Of a DNA stretch of 64,000 nucleotides, positions 16,581 through 25,455 are shown one piece after another (within the stretch, counting starts at the first letter, position 1; each line of letters begins with the position of its first letter). The position numbers and the translations under genes were made by a program. Source of the DNA: SAR202-VII-2 sp965263165. GTDB lineage: Bacteria; Chloroflexota; Dehalococcoidia; Lucifugimonadales; SAR202-VII-2. The stretch spans positions 1,302,001-1,366,000 of the forward strand of contig OZ253584.1 in the NCBI GenBank assembly GCA_965263165.1. The letters run 5' to 3'. The notes below the pieces were generated by a model. The model did no database searches. It was not told where the DNA came from and saw only the letters and a list, made by a program, of their open reading frames with translations.

Positions 16581-17789
16581 ATGGCTGACCGGCAGCAGCT
16601 GCACGTAGGGTTTTGGTTCCTGGCCGTTTCCGGCGGCATGGGGCTGTTCATCGTCCAGATCCTGGTGCACATGATGGGGCCTCTCCTGGTGGACATGGCC
16701 GCCGATTTGAACGTCTCAGTCGCCGTGGCCGGACAACTCAGCGCACTCACCGCTGTCTCCTGGTTTGCCACCGCCCTGTTTGCCGGCCCCCTGTCCGACA
16801 CCTACGGCCGAAAGCGGATGCTGCTCATTGGCCTCTGGGTTGCCACCATTGGAACCCTGGGCATGGGCTTTGCTTCCAACTTTCCGATGGCCGTGTTCTT
16901 TCGGGTGATGACCGGGTTTGCCGGGATCATCTCGCCCTGCGTCAGCGCCCTGCTCAGCGACTTCATACCCCTGGAGCGCCGGGGAAAGGGCCTGGGGTTC
17001 ATGGTGGTGGGCGGCAACATAGCGGGGGTTGCCGGGGTCCCACTGATCACCATCCTGGCCCAAGTCGCCGACTGGCGTTGGAGCTTCATTGCCACGGGAA
17101 TCAGCACGGCGGCGATAGGCGCGTACCTCACGATGTTCCTCCCCGAATCCAGGCCCGGCGCCGTGGGCGGCCTCAACGTTTTCGGGCGCATGAAGCCACT
17201 GCTGCGCCACCCTCCGATGTGGGACCTCACCGTCGTGAATCTGCTGGTCCGGGCAACCTTCATGGCCTTCCTCACCTACTTCCCCGCCTTCCTCATTGTG
17301 AGGCAGGGCATCTCAACGGCGGAGGTTGCCCTTCCCATGGCTTTCATTGGCGTGGGCCTTGTCGTGGCGTCCGGGGGTGGCGGGGCGCTGGCCGACACCA
17401 GGTTCAAACTCAGGATTCCTGCGGCGGGGCTGGCTGTTGCAGCCGTCCTGGGCGTTATCCTCTTCAACACCCATCTTTCCCTGCCGATGGCCGTTGCCCT
17501 TGGCGTCGCCTTTTGCCTGGCGGTCTATACGCCGTTCCCCGTTGCCATCACGTTCTTCTCGATGCTGGGCGGCCGGAGGCTGAGGGGGGCTGCCATGGGA
17601 GTGGTCGCGTTCAGCAACCAGGGCGGAACCCTGCTGGGGCCGGCGCTTGGAGGGCTTGCGCTGCAGCTGGGCGGCTACGGGGCGGTGGGGTTGCTCTGCT
17701 TCGCCATGGGCGCCCTGGGAGCCGCGTATGCCGTTCTTCGGCTGCGCCAGAGCCGCATCGTCCCCATAGACGCCGCGGAAGGGTCGTGA
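16581..17789 (+). CDS. MFS transporter (paralogue 2)
   Basis: This 402-residue twelve-helix major facilitator has motif A (GPLSDTYGRKR). It is similar along its length to the preceding gene, including the RLRGA..G....SNQGG..LGPALGGLAL pattern near the C-terminus, so the pair is a tandem duplication. The 9-bp gap implies one transcript. The two could transport different substrates, or work as a pair. The 156-bp convergent gap that follows shows no clear terminator. Confidence 0.87.
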   Translation: MADRQQLHVGFWFLAVSGGMGLFIVQILVHMMGPLLVDMAADLNVSVAVAGQLSALTAVSWFATALFAGPLSDTYGRKRMLLIGLWVATIGTLGMGFASNFPMAVFFRVMTGFAGIISPCVSALLSDFIPLERRGKGLGFMVVGGNIAGVAGVPLITILAQVADWRWSFIATGISTAAIGAYLTMFLPESRPGAVGGLNVFGRMKPLLRHPPMWDLTVVNLLVRATFMAFLTYFPAFLIVRQGISTAEVALPMAFIGVGLVVASGGGGALADTRFKLRIPAAGLAVAAVLGVILFNTHLSLPMAVALGVAFCLAVYTPFPVAITFFSMLGGRRLRGAAMGVVAFSNQGGTLLGPALGGLALQLGGYGAVGLLCFAMGALGAAYAVLRLRQSRIVPIDAAEGS

Positions 17790-17945
17790 TGAAGGGTGTT
17801 GCCCCTAAACCGGAGGGTTCCCGGGTCCGCTTTCCTCATGGCCGCTGGGATGGGGGGTGCTTCCGCGGCGCGGCTGCCCATCATCACAACGGGCCATCGC
17901 TGACCGGCAGGGCAGAGGAGGCGGGCGGGACCGCGGGGAACGGGG

Positions 17946-18224
17946 TTAGCGGCCGCCGGCAACCGCGGGGACGATGCTGACCTCGTCTCCGGCGTTGGTG
18001 GAGGTGTCCAAGCCCTGGAGGAACCTGACATCCTCGCCGTTGACATAGACGTTCACGAAGTGACGCAGGTCGCCAGTCTCGTCCAGCAGACGCTCCTTGA
18101 TGCCGGGGAATTGGCTGTCCAAGGCGTTGAGCGCGTCGGACAGGGTGGCGCCCTCCACCTCAACCTTGTCGAGACCGTTGGTGACCCGCCGTAGCGGGGC
18201 GGGGATGCGGACTGTGACCGACAT
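17946..18224 (-). CDS. MoaD/ThiS-family sulfur-carrier protein
   Basis: This 92-residue beta-grasp protein ends PAVAGGR. In the family the C-terminal Gly-Gly is adenylated and thiocarboxylated to carry sulfur for molybdopterin, thiamine, cysteine or homocysteine synthesis. Here one arginine follows the di-glycine, so trimming may be needed, as proposed for CysO-like systems. It is last in a thrC-NIL-MoaD run on the minus strand (57-bp gap), which favours a role in sulfur amino-acid metabolism over molybdopterin. Confidence 0.85.
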   Translation of the reverse strand: MSVTVRIPAPLRRVTNGLDKVEVEGATLSDALNALDSQFPGIKERLLDETGDLRHFVNVYVNGEDVRFLQGLDTSTNAGDEVSIVPAVAGGR

Positions 18225-18281
18225 GTAGTTCTAACCTCCTGGGTCTCAAGCAAAAAGCGGTTTGTTGTCAGAGCGGCGGCG

Positions 18282-18533
18282 CTAGCCCTCCAGCACGTCC
18301 CCTGCGACGGGGTCCACTCGGATGCCCAGAGTGGAAACCCAGTCCAAGGCCTCGTCAAGGGATGCCTCCTCTCCTTCCAATTCCATAACGATCCAGCCGC
18401 CCTCCTGGTGTACGTCGGCGCGCCTGATATTGGCAACCACGTCGTAATCTCTGGCCAAGTGGTAGATTACCGGGTGCTGGACCAGGTGGGGAGGGTAGAA
18501 GAACCTTACGCGCCGTTTGGCGCTCACTGGCAC
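18282..18533 (-). CDS. NIL-domain protein
   Basis: This 83-residue single NIL domain (ferredoxin-like alpha-beta fold, as at the C-terminus of the MetN methionine transporter ATPase) starts MPVSAKRRVRFFYPPHLVQHPVIY. NIL domains bind methionine or occur in proteins of homocysteine and sulfur metabolism. It stands alone here, 26 bp after threonine synthase and before a MoaD-like carrier, so it is probably a regulatory or sulfur-handling partner of those two. Confidence 0.8.
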   Translation of the reverse strand: MPVSAKRRVRFFYPPHLVQHPVIYHLARDYDVVANIRRADVHQEGGWIVMELEGEEASLDEALDWVSTLGIRVDPVAGDVLEG

Positions 18534-18559
18534 GCCTCCTAGGCCGTCCCCTCAGGGGC

Positions 18560-19786
18560 TTAGCTGCGGATGGCCATCGCTTGCTCGAAGGACTCGACGC
18601 GCGGCTCCACGTAGATGGGCCGCACCGCGTCCTCCACAACCTCCTGCGTCTTGAGGCCATTCCCCGTTATGTAGGCTACGGTAAGCTCGTTCCGCTTGAT
18701 GAGTCCTTCGGCCACCAGACGGCGGAGGGCAGACACTGTAACGCCTCCGGCGGTCTCCGCAAAGATGCCCTCGGTCTCGGCTAGGATCTTCATGCCCTCG
18801 GTCACCTCATCCTCAGAGACGATGACGGCGGAGCCCTCCGAGTCTTGGACGGTCCGAACGGCGTAGTAGCCGTCCGCTGGGTTGCCGATGGCAAGGGACT
18901 TAGCTATGGTGCTGGGCTTGATTGGCCGTACGGTCGTAGTGCCCGCCTGGGCCGCGGTGGCGATGGGAGAGCAGCCCTCGGCCTGAGCTATGTGCATTTT
19001 GGCCTCAACCGGGCCGATGAGTCCCAGGTTAGCCAGCTCGTTGAAGCCTTTCCAGATCTTCGTGAACATGGACCCGGACGCCCCTGGGACCACGGCATGT
19101 TTGGGCGTTCGCCAGCCAAGCTGTTCGGCTACCTCATAGGCGAGGGTCTTGCTGCCCTCGGCATAGTAGGGGCGCATGTTGATGTTGACGAAGGCCCAGC
19201 CATAGTTGTCGGCCATCTCAGAGCACAGGCGGTTCACGTCGTCGTAGGTCCCCTGGACGGCAACGACGGTCGGCCCGTAGATTGCCGCTCCAACGACCTT
19301 GCCTCGTTCCAAGTCCGCCGGAATGAAGACGAACGCCTTCATTCCGGCCCTGGCCGCGTGCGCGGCCACGGCGCAGGCCAGGTTCCCGGTGGAGGCGCAG
19401 GCCAGCGTGTCGAACCCGAATTCCAGTGCTTTCGTGGCGGCCACAGAGACTACCCTGTCCTTAAATGAGTAGGAGGGGTTTACGCAGTCGTTCTTGAGGT
19501 AGAGCTCGTCCAGGCCCAGGCGGTCGGCGAGGTTCTTGGCGCGGATCAGCGGTGTGAGGCCTGCGTTTATGTCCACTCGGTTTTCGGGGCTGACGGGGAG
19601 GAGGTCGGCGTAGCGCCACATGCTGTGGGGTCCGGCCTGGATGCTCTCCCGGCTCAGGGACCTGCCGATGGCCTCATAGTCGTAGACGACCTCCAGCGGG
19701 CCGAAGCAGAAGTCGCAAACGTTGATGGGTTCCAGCGGGTATTCTCTGCCGCATTCGCGGCAGTGAAGGGCTTGCGCGTAGGCCAC
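18560..19786 (-). CDS. thrC: Threonine synthase
   Basis: This 408-residue PLP enzyme has an N-terminal four-cysteine zinc ribbon (CRECG ... CDFCFG). The PLP lysine is in SYSFKDR and the phosphate-binding STGNLA loop is present. It converts O-phosphohomoserine to threonine. The GTG start at 19786 has GGAGG 9 nt upstream. It heads an operon with a NIL protein and a MoaD-like sulfur carrier. That context raises the alternative that it is a related beta- or gamma-replacement enzyme using carrier-bound sulfur, but the motifs are those of ordinary threonine synthase. Confidence 0.88.
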   Translation of the reverse strand: MAYAQALHCRECGREYPLEPINVCDFCFGPLEVVYDYEAIGRSLSRESIQAGPHSMWRYADLLPVSPENRVDINAGLTPLIRAKNLADRLGLDELYLKNDCVNPSYSFKDRVVSVAATKALEFGFDTLACASTGNLACAVAAHAARAGMKAFVFIPADLERGKVVGAAIYGPTVVAVQGTYDDVNRLCSEMADNYGWAFVNINMRPYYAEGSKTLAYEVAEQLGWRTPKHAVVPGASGSMFTKIWKGFNELANLGLIGPVEAKMHIAQAEGCSPIATAAQAGTTTVRPIKPSTIAKSLAIGNPADGYYAVRTVQDSEGSAVIVSEDEVTEGMKILAETEGIFAETAGGVTVSALRRLVAEGLIKRNELTVAYITGNGLKTQEVVEDAVRPIYVEPRVESFEQAMAIRS

Positions 19787-20065
19787 TTTGCCCGACCTCC
19801 GTGGGTCCGGGACTGCGGGTTTGAAGGATGCAGTGCTCGGGCCATTTTCAGGCGTAAACCCTAGCAGGGGCTATAGGGGTTGTCAACGGGGCCGGAGGGA
19901 CTAGGGCCGGGGGATTGAGGCGACGCCATTGGACAATGCAATCCTGGTGGCCTCGAACGTTGGCGCATGTTGCTCCTTTGGCCGCATGCCAGCCCGCCGC
20001 CAGTGCGCCAGCCCGCTTCTTGGAAAGCCCTGGCCCTGTCCCCCTCGCGGCAGACGACGAATGTG

Positions 20066-20088
20066 TCATGATATGAAGCGTATCATGA
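20066..20088. promoter_or_regulatory. HAIR-like inverted repeat, candidate HspR operator
   Basis: TCATGATA and TATCATGA are perfect inverted 8-mers separated by 7 bp. HspR's known operator (HAIR) also has two arms around a 7-bp spacer, although its consensus arm sequence differs. The site lies 16 bp upstream of the -35 box of the J-protein gene, and an hspR gene is in the same locus. Confidence 0.5.
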
Positions 20089-20104
20089 ATTCTTCGGTAA
20101 CCCC

Positions 20105-20134
20105 TTGATTGACAGGCGGCGCAGGCGCTATAAT
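20105..20134 (+). promoter_or_regulatory. Promoter of the J-protein gene
   Basis: TTGATT (20105-20110), an 18-bp spacer and a perfect TATAAT (20129-20134). An overlapping TTGACA is only 14 bp from the -10. Transcription should start near 20141, so the leader before the ATG at 20151 is only about 10 nt. Confidence 0.7.
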
Positions 20135-20150
20135 GGACGCAGTGGACAGC

Positions 20151-21065
20151 ATGGCCAAGAACTACTACACCATCCTGGGAGTCAAGCGGGACGCCTCCGA
20201 GAAGGACATCCGGCAGGCGTACCGCCGCCTTGCGCGCAAGCACCATCCGGACGTGAACCCCGGCGACTCCAAGGCCGAGGGGCGGTTCAAGGAGATCAAC
20301 GAGGCCTACCAGGTCCTCAGCGACGCCGAGTCCCGCAAGAAGTACGACGCCTACGGCGATAATTGGAAATACGCGGACCAGTTCGGCCAGGGGCAACGCT
20401 CCGGGCCGTTCACTTATACGCGCCGCACAACTGGCTCGGGGGGGGTCGATGACCTCTCCGACCTCGGCCTGGGCGACCTCTTTTCCGGCATGTTCGGCCG
20501 CGGCGGCACGACAACAGGCCGGCGTCCCCGCGCCCGTCGGTTGGAGCATCCGGTTGAGGTGTCGCTGGAAGAGGCCTTCAGCGGGACGACGCGCATCCTG
20601 CGGGTGCAGACGCCCCAGGGTCAGGAAAAGCGGCTTGAGGTCAAGGTGCCGCCCGGCGTCGAGACCGGGGCCAAGGTGCGTATTCCCGCTCCGGACGTGG
20701 GAGACGTATTTCTGTTGGTGACGGTCCAGCCCCACGCCCGCTTCGAACGACAGGGGGCCGACCTGACGACCGGGGCGCCGGCGCCCCTGACAGACGCCGT
20801 CCTGGGCGGCGAGGTCGCTGTGCAGACCCTGAAAGGGCATGTGGCCTTGACCATTCCGCCGGAGTCGCAGAATGGCAACGTCTTCCGCCTCAAGGGCCAG
20901 GGCATGCCGCACCTCGCCAACCCAGACCGCCGCGGCGACCTGCTCGTGAAGATCAGGGTGACCCTGCCCACCGGCCTCAGCGAGCTAGAGAAGGCGCTGT
21001 TCCGGGACTTGAAGGCCTCCAGGGAAGAGCGGGACTCGGGAGAGGAGACGCCAACCCCCCCGTAG
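20151..21065 (+). CDS. CbpA-type (type B) DnaJ co-chaperone
   Basis: This J-protein of about 304 residues has an N-terminal J domain (KNYYTILGVKRDAS, HPD in KHHPDVNP), a Gly/Phe-rich linker and two beta-sandwich substrate-binding domains. It lacks the four zinc-finger CxxCxGxG repeats. It should deliver substrates to DnaK and stimulate its ATPase. The ATG at 20151 is chosen because the -10 box overlaps the upstream ATG at 20133. Its TAG stop abuts an IS element; before that insertion it probably led directly into hspR. Confidence 0.9.
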   Translation: MAKNYYTILGVKRDASEKDIRQAYRRLARKHHPDVNPGDSKAEGRFKEINEAYQVLSDAESRKKYDAYGDNWKYADQFGQGQRSGPFTYTRRTTGSGGVDDLSDLGLGDLFSGMFGRGGTTTGRRPRARRLEHPVEVSLEEAFSGTTRILRVQTPQGQEKRLEVKVPPGVETGAKVRIPAPDVGDVFLLVTVQPHARFERQGADLTTGAPAPLTDAVLGGEVAVQTLKGHVALTIPPESQNGNVFRLKGQGMPHLANPDRRGDLLVKIRVTLPTGLSELEKALFRDLKASREERDSGEETPTPP

Positions 21066-21066
21066 T

Positions 21067-22285
21067 CGAGACCTTTGCATAACCTCTTTCTGGTCAGGCA
21101 CAATCAGCACGGAGAGCCAACGCCAAGGAGGGGAAGCCATGCACCGGACGATACGTGGACAGTCGTTCATTGAGGTGCTTCTCCCGGACCGAGTCGGACG
21201 GAACGGGAAGTTGGAGCGGCTCGAGGCGATGCTGGACTGGAAGGAGTTGGCCAACGTGGTCAAGGGCATCTATGCCGCCCCGTCAGGCCGTCCGAGCTAT
21301 CCGCCGGTGGTGATGGTCAAGGTCATGGTGCTCCAGCAGTGGTATGACGCTTCCGACGAAGCGATCGAGGAAGCGCTGTGGGACCGGGTCTCGTTCAAGC
21401 GGTTCGTGGGGCTTGGCCTGGAGGACGCCGTCCCCGACCACTCGACGATCAGCCGCTTCCGCAGGGAAGTGACGGAGCGGGGTTTGGCCCTGCGACTGTT
21501 CAAGGAGATGGACCGGCAATTGGCGCAGCGCAACCTCTTCGTGAAGAAGGGGACGCTCCTCGATGCGACCATCGTGGAGGCGCAGGCGAAGCGTCCTTCG
21601 CTGCGAGGGAGGCGGCCGGGAGCGCCGAGCGAGACCGACCCCGATGCGCGGTTCACGCGCCAGCGGGGGGTGTCGCAGTTCGGCTACAAGGCGCACGTGG
21701 GGGTGGATGCAGGGTCAGGGCTGATCCGGGAGGCGGTGCTGACGCCGGCCAACGTGAACGATACGGAAGTGGCGGAGGCGTTGGTGAGGGGAGATGAGGC
21801 GGCGGTGTATGCGGACAAGGCCTACGGGTCGAAGCAGCGGAGTGCCTGGCTCAAGTCCCTGGGCATCAAGGACCGGATCATGCGGCGGGCGGACAAGCAT
21901 CATCCGGTGCTGCCGCCGTGGGAGCAGCGGCGGAACGCACTGATAGCACAGCAGCGGTCGGCGGTGGAGAAGGTGTTTGGGACGCTGAAGCGGACCTACG
22001 GCTACCGGCGGGTGCGGTACATGGGGCTAGCGCGGAACGCCACGGAGCTGTTCTTCAAGTGTGCGGCATACAACCTGCGGCGGGCTGACCGTCTTCTGCT
22101 GGATGCCGCCTGACCGCCGGGGGCGGCGTGTGCCCGCAGGGGGTGGAAGCGCCCGGGAAGCCCTGAGAAGTCAGGGAGACCGGGGAGGAGAGCCAGGCCG
22201 CAGGCCGCCATCAGGCCCCCCAATCCCCGCCAGAACCCTCATTCCAACCAAACGGCGCATCAATGGGGATTACGCAAAGGTCTCG
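21067..22285 (+). mobile_element. IS5-family-like insertion sequence
   Basis: This 1219-bp element has terminal inverted repeats that match at 17 of the first 20 bases (CGAGACCTTTGCATAACCTC at the left; CGAGACCTTTGCGTAATCCC reading inward from the right). Flanking bases are TAGT at 21063-21066 and TAGC at 22286-22289, an imperfect 4-bp duplication. The transposase is intact, so the element may still be active. It separates the J-protein gene from hspR and its left end touches the J-protein stop codon. Confidence 0.85.
21139..22113 (+). CDS. IS5-family transposase
   Basis: This 324-residue DDE transposase has an N-terminal DUF772-like domain (SYPPVVMVKVMVLQQWYD...) with a PDHSTISRFRR motif. 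The catalytic acidic residues are likely in LLDATIVEAQ, AVYADKAYGS and RSAVEKVFGTLKR. An AAGGAGG-like site precedes the ATG at 21139. It is full length with no stop or frameshift. Repeats inside the element's right end (22114-22260) show no other gene. Confidence 0.92.
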   Translation: MHRTIRGQSFIEVLLPDRVGRNGKLERLEAMLDWKELANVVKGIYAAPSGRPSYPPVVMVKVMVLQQWYDASDEAIEEALWDRVSFKRFVGLGLEDAVPDHSTISRFRREVTERGLALRLFKEMDRQLAQRNLFVKKGTLLDATIVEAQAKRPSLRGRRPGAPSETDPDARFTRQRGVSQFGYKAHVGVDAGSGLIREAVLTPANVNDTEVAEALVRGDEAAVYADKAYGSKQRSAWLKSLGIKDRIMRRADKHHPVLPPWEQRRNALIAQQRSAVEKVFGTLKRTYGYRRVRYMGLARNATELFFKCAAYNLRRADRLLLDAA

Positions 22286-22325
22286 TAGCCGGGGAAGTCC
22301 GGCCGGGCAGCGGGGCGGAGGAGCG

Positions 22326-22682
22326 ATGAGACAAGTCAGCATTACGGCAGCTTCCCTATCAACGGGCCCATCAGCCAGCCCGGACGATCCCTGCTACGTC
22401 ATCAGCGTCGTGGCCAGGATCGTTGGGGTGCATGCCCAGACCCTCCGCTACTACGAACAGATGGGACTGATAGCCCCGTCCCGCACGCGGGGCAACGTCC
22501 GCCTGTACTCGGCCAAGGACGTGGAGCGGGCCCGGCGCATCAAGACGCTGATGGAAGACCTGGGCATAAACCTAGCGGGCGTTGAGGTCGTGCTGCGGAT
22601 GGCGGAGCGGATGGCGGAGATGGAGGAACAGGTGCGGCGCCTGACCGAAGAACTCGAACAATCGCGCCGCAGGACGGGATGA
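22326..22682 (+). CDS. hspR: HspR-type MerR-family heat-shock regulator
   Basis: This 118-residue repressor has a MerR winged-helix domain: YVISVVARIVGVHAQTLRYY, then RGNVRLYSAKDVERARRI and GINLAGVEVVLRM. A C-terminal coiled coil (EQVRRLTEELEQ) follows. The GINLAGVE and HAQTLRYYEQMGL features are those of HspR, the repressor of dnaK/clpB operons in actinobacteria. GGAGGAGCG precedes the ATG at 22326. The IS element has replaced whatever lay upstream, so its promoter may now be inside the IS or lost. The clpC-like gene follows after 112 bp. Confidence 0.85.
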   Translation: MRQVSITAASLSTGPSASPDDPCYVISVVARIVGVHAQTLRYYEQMGLIAPSRTRGNVRLYSAKDVERARRIKTLMEDLGINLAGVEVVLRMAERMAEMEEQVRRLTEELEQSRRRTG

Positions 22683-22794
22683 CGGGAGTCATTACCTGTG
22701 CTGAGAAGCTGAACGGCGAGGGGCCAGAGCCAGGGTTGTGGGCGCCCGCCAGAGCGAGCGCGGCCGACGAAATGAACCACGGAAAGGTGGCATC

Positions 22795-25245
22795 ATGGCA
22801 ATGAGACCGGACAACTTCACAGACCAAGCTCGAGCGATACTGGTTGGCTCCCAACAGATCACGCAGGAATTGCGGCACAATCAGTGGGACGCCGAGCACG
22901 TCCTCTTGGCGCTTCTGGAGGAAGAAGGCGGGACGCCCTTTCGGGTCCTCGTGGATCTGGGTGTGGACGTGGCGGAAATGCGCCGCAGGACGCAAGCTGC
23001 TTTGAATGGCTACACGAAGGCTGCTTACGGTGGCGGTGGGATTCAAATCTATCCGACACCCCGGGTGACAGCGCTCTTGGAGCGGGCCAAAGACGAGGCC
23101 GCCCGCCTGAAGGACGACTTCATTGGATCGGAGCATCTGCTCATTGCCCTAGCCCAAGAGCGGGAGGGCGATGTCGCCGCCATCTTCAAGGAGCTTGCCA
23201 TCGAGCAGGAGAGCATCTACCAGGCGCTGCACCGGATCCGGGGCAGCCACAGGGTCACCGAACCCAATGCGGAGAGCAAATACCGTTCCCTGGAGCGCTA
23301 CACGGTCGACCTGACGGCGTTGGCCGGAGCGGGGAAGCTGGACCCGGTGGTTGGCCGCGACGATGAGGTGCGGCGCGTGATGCAGGTGCTGACCCGCCGC
23401 ACCAAGAACAATCCCGTGCTCATTGGGGAGGCGGGAGTGGGCAAGACGGCCATCGTGGAGGGGCTTGCGCAACGTATCGTGGCTGAGGACGTGCCGGACA
23501 CCCTGCTGAAGAAGCGCGTCCTGTCCCTGGATATGGGCGCGCTCGTCGCCGGCAGCAAGTTCCGGGGCGAGTTCGAGGAGCGCCTCAAGGCCGTGGTGGA
23601 CGAGGTGAAGGAGGCCCATGGCGAGGTCGTCATGTTCATCGACGAGATGCACATGATGGTGGGGGCCGGCGCAGCGGAGGGCGGCATGGACGCCAGCAAC
23701 TTGCTGAAGCCTGCCCTGTCCCGCGGGGAGCTACAGTGCGTCGGGGCCACGACCAACGAGGAGTACCGCAGGTACATCGAGCGGGACTCTGCCCTCGAGC
23801 GCCGCCTGCAACCCATCTGGGTGGACGAGCCGTCGGTGGAGGAAGCGGTGGAGATTCTGCGGGGCCTGAAGCCCCGTTACGAAGCCCACCACAAGGTCGC
23901 CATCAGCGACGCTGCCCTGGAGGCGGCAGCGCGGCTGTCGCAGAGATACCTCACAGGACGGCATTTGCCGGATAAGGCCGTGGATCTCATCGACGAAGCG
24001 GCCAGCAAGATCAGGCTCGATGCCCAGAGCCTTCCCCAAGAGATCAAGGACCTGGAACGACGCATTCTGCAGCTCCGCCATGACGAGGCTATCGCTGCGG
24101 AGCGTGGGGACTATGAGCGCGCCGCCACGTTAAGGACGGAGCGTCTTCAGGCGGAACAGCAATCCAGCGACGGCCGCGAGGCCTACTTCAAGGAACGAAA
24201 CATAGACATGCAGGTGGACCCCGAGGACATCGCCGATCTGGTGTTCCAATGGACCGGCATACCGGTGGCCAGCTTGATGGAAGCGGAGAAGGACAAGCTG
24301 GTGCACATGGATGGCCGTCTGAGCCAGCGCGTCGTTGGGCAGGAGGAGGCGGTCGCTGCGGTGTCGGACGCCCTGCGTAGAGCGTATGCGGGCCTGAAGA
24401 GCGCCAAGCGGCCCATTGGCAGCTTCATCTTTCTGGGTCCCACGGGGGTCGGCAAGACCGAGTTGGTGAGGGCGCTGGCGGAGTTCCTCTTCGATGACGA
24501 GGAAGCGATGGTGCGCCTGGACATGTCGGAGTACATGGAGAAGCACACCGTATCCCGGCTCATTGGCGCTCCGCCTGGGTACGTTGGCTTTGAAGAGGGA
24601 GGCCAGTTGACGGAGGCGGTCCGCCGTAGGCCCTTCCGGGTCGTGCTTTTCGACGAGATCGAAAAGGCTCATCCCGACGTGTTCAACGTCCTGTTGCAGA
24701 TACTGGAGGATGGCCGCCTCACCGATGGGCACGGACGGACCGTCAGCTTCCGCAACGCGGTTATCGTGATGACGTCAAACCTGGGCGTTGGCGGTGTCGA
24801 TGGGAGACCCATGGGCCTCACCGCCATCGCATCCGGGCGCGGCGAGCGGGAGCAGCGGCGGCGTCATGTGGAGCACGAGCTGAAGCGGGCGTTCCGGCCG
24901 GAGTTCCTCAACCGGATCGACGAAATCATCATCTTCGAGCAGCTGGACCAAGGGCACATCCTGCAGATCGTTGACCTGCTCATGAGGGAGGTGCGGCAGA
25001 ACCTGGCGGAGCAGGGCGTTTCGGTGGAGCTGACCGAGGCGGCCAGAGCGTGGCTGGCCAAGGAGGGCTTCGATCCCACGTTCGGCGCTCGCCCGCTGCG
25101 GCGGGCCATCCAGCGGTTCGTGGAGAACCCGCTGGCAAAGCGCATTCTGGCCGGTGAGTTCGAGGAAGGCCAGGCAATCCTGGCGTACGTCGGTGAGGAC
25201 GAGTTGGTCTTCGGCGTCGGTCAGGTTGACGGGGCCGCCGGCTAG
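22795..25245 (+). CDS. ClpC/ClpB-type AAA+ unfoldase in the HspR locus
   Basis: This 816-residue Clp ATPase has an N-terminal double Clp repeat, AAA domain 1 (GEAGVGKT), a short UVR-like middle segment and AAA domain 2 (GPTGVGKT). The short middle part and length fit ClpC rather than the long coiled coil of ClpB. The ClpP-binding loop, LGF in the second Clp gene of this window, reads MGL here, so a ClpP partnership is uncertain. GGAAAGGTGG precedes the ATG at 22795. Linked to hspR, it is probably heat-inducible. Confidence 0.88.
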   Translation: MAMRPDNFTDQARAILVGSQQITQELRHNQWDAEHVLLALLEEEGGTPFRVLVDLGVDVAEMRRRTQAALNGYTKAAYGGGGIQIYPTPRVTALLERAKDEAARLKDDFIGSEHLLIALAQEREGDVAAIFKELAIEQESIYQALHRIRGSHRVTEPNAESKYRSLERYTVDLTALAGAGKLDPVVGRDDEVRRVMQVLTRRTKNNPVLIGEAGVGKTAIVEGLAQRIVAEDVPDTLLKKRVLSLDMGALVAGSKFRGEFEERLKAVVDEVKEAHGEVVMFIDEMHMMVGAGAAEGGMDASNLLKPALSRGELQCVGATTNEEYRRYIERDSALERRLQPIWVDEPSVEEAVEILRGLKPRYEAHHKVAISDAALEAAARLSQRYLTGRHLPDKAVDLIDEAASKIRLDAQSLPQEIKDLERRILQLRHDEAIAAERGDYERAATLRTERLQAEQQSSDGREAYFKERNIDMQVDPEDIADLVFQWTGIPVASLMEAEKDKLVHMDGRLSQRVVGQEEAVAAVSDALRRAYAGLKSAKRPIGSFIFLGPTGVGKTELVRALAEFLFDDEEAMVRLDMSEYMEKHTVSRLIGAPPGYVGFEEGGQLTEAVRRRPFRVVLFDEIEKAHPDVFNVLLQILEDGRLTDGHGRTVSFRNAVIVMTSNLGVGGVDGRPMGLTAIASGRGEREQRRRHVEHELKRAFRPEFLNRIDEIIIFEQLDQGHILQIVDLLMREVRQNLAEQGVSVELTEAARAWLAKEGFDPTFGARPLRRAIQRFVENPLAKRILAGEFEEGQAILAYVGEDELVFGVGQVDGAAG

Positions 25246-25272
25246 GCGTACTTTCCGGGGACGCGTTACCGG

Positions 25273-25330
25273 CGCGAGGCGGGAGAATCTCCCTGTCCTT
25301 TCCCCAGGCTAGGGGGGAGGTTAGGATGAG
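25273..25330 (+). repeat. Dispersed GC-rich repeat copy after the HspR-locus clp gene
   Basis: GCGAGGCGGGAG is followed by a CCCTGTCC...CCCCAGGCTAGGGGGGAGG hairpin and TTAGGATG. It shares the GCGAGGCGGGAG opening and the (G)GCTAGGATG-like close with 32649-32710; the opening also occurs at 34066-34080. Confidence 0.55.
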
Positions 25331-25455
25331 GGCCGCGCAGTGACCTCTATGGGAACCACAGCTAGCGGCCGCCGGCCGCGCAGGCTGCTCTCGTAGAGGT
25401 TCCCCGCATCTCGATATGCCGCTACAATAGCCCTCCATCCGCTCTGAGGACACCA

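Larger units (their letters stand above)
19787..20150. other. Divergent control region between thrC and the J-protein gene
   Basis: This gap contains no gene. It holds an inverted repeat at 20066-20088 and a promoter at 20105-20134 for the J-protein. The thrC side has its ribosome site but no promoter that stands out. Confidence 0.7.

Noticed and set aside
21063..22289. Clean target-site duplication for the IS
   Set aside because: Flanks are TAGT and TAGC, which match at three of four bases only, so the duplication is noted as imperfect.
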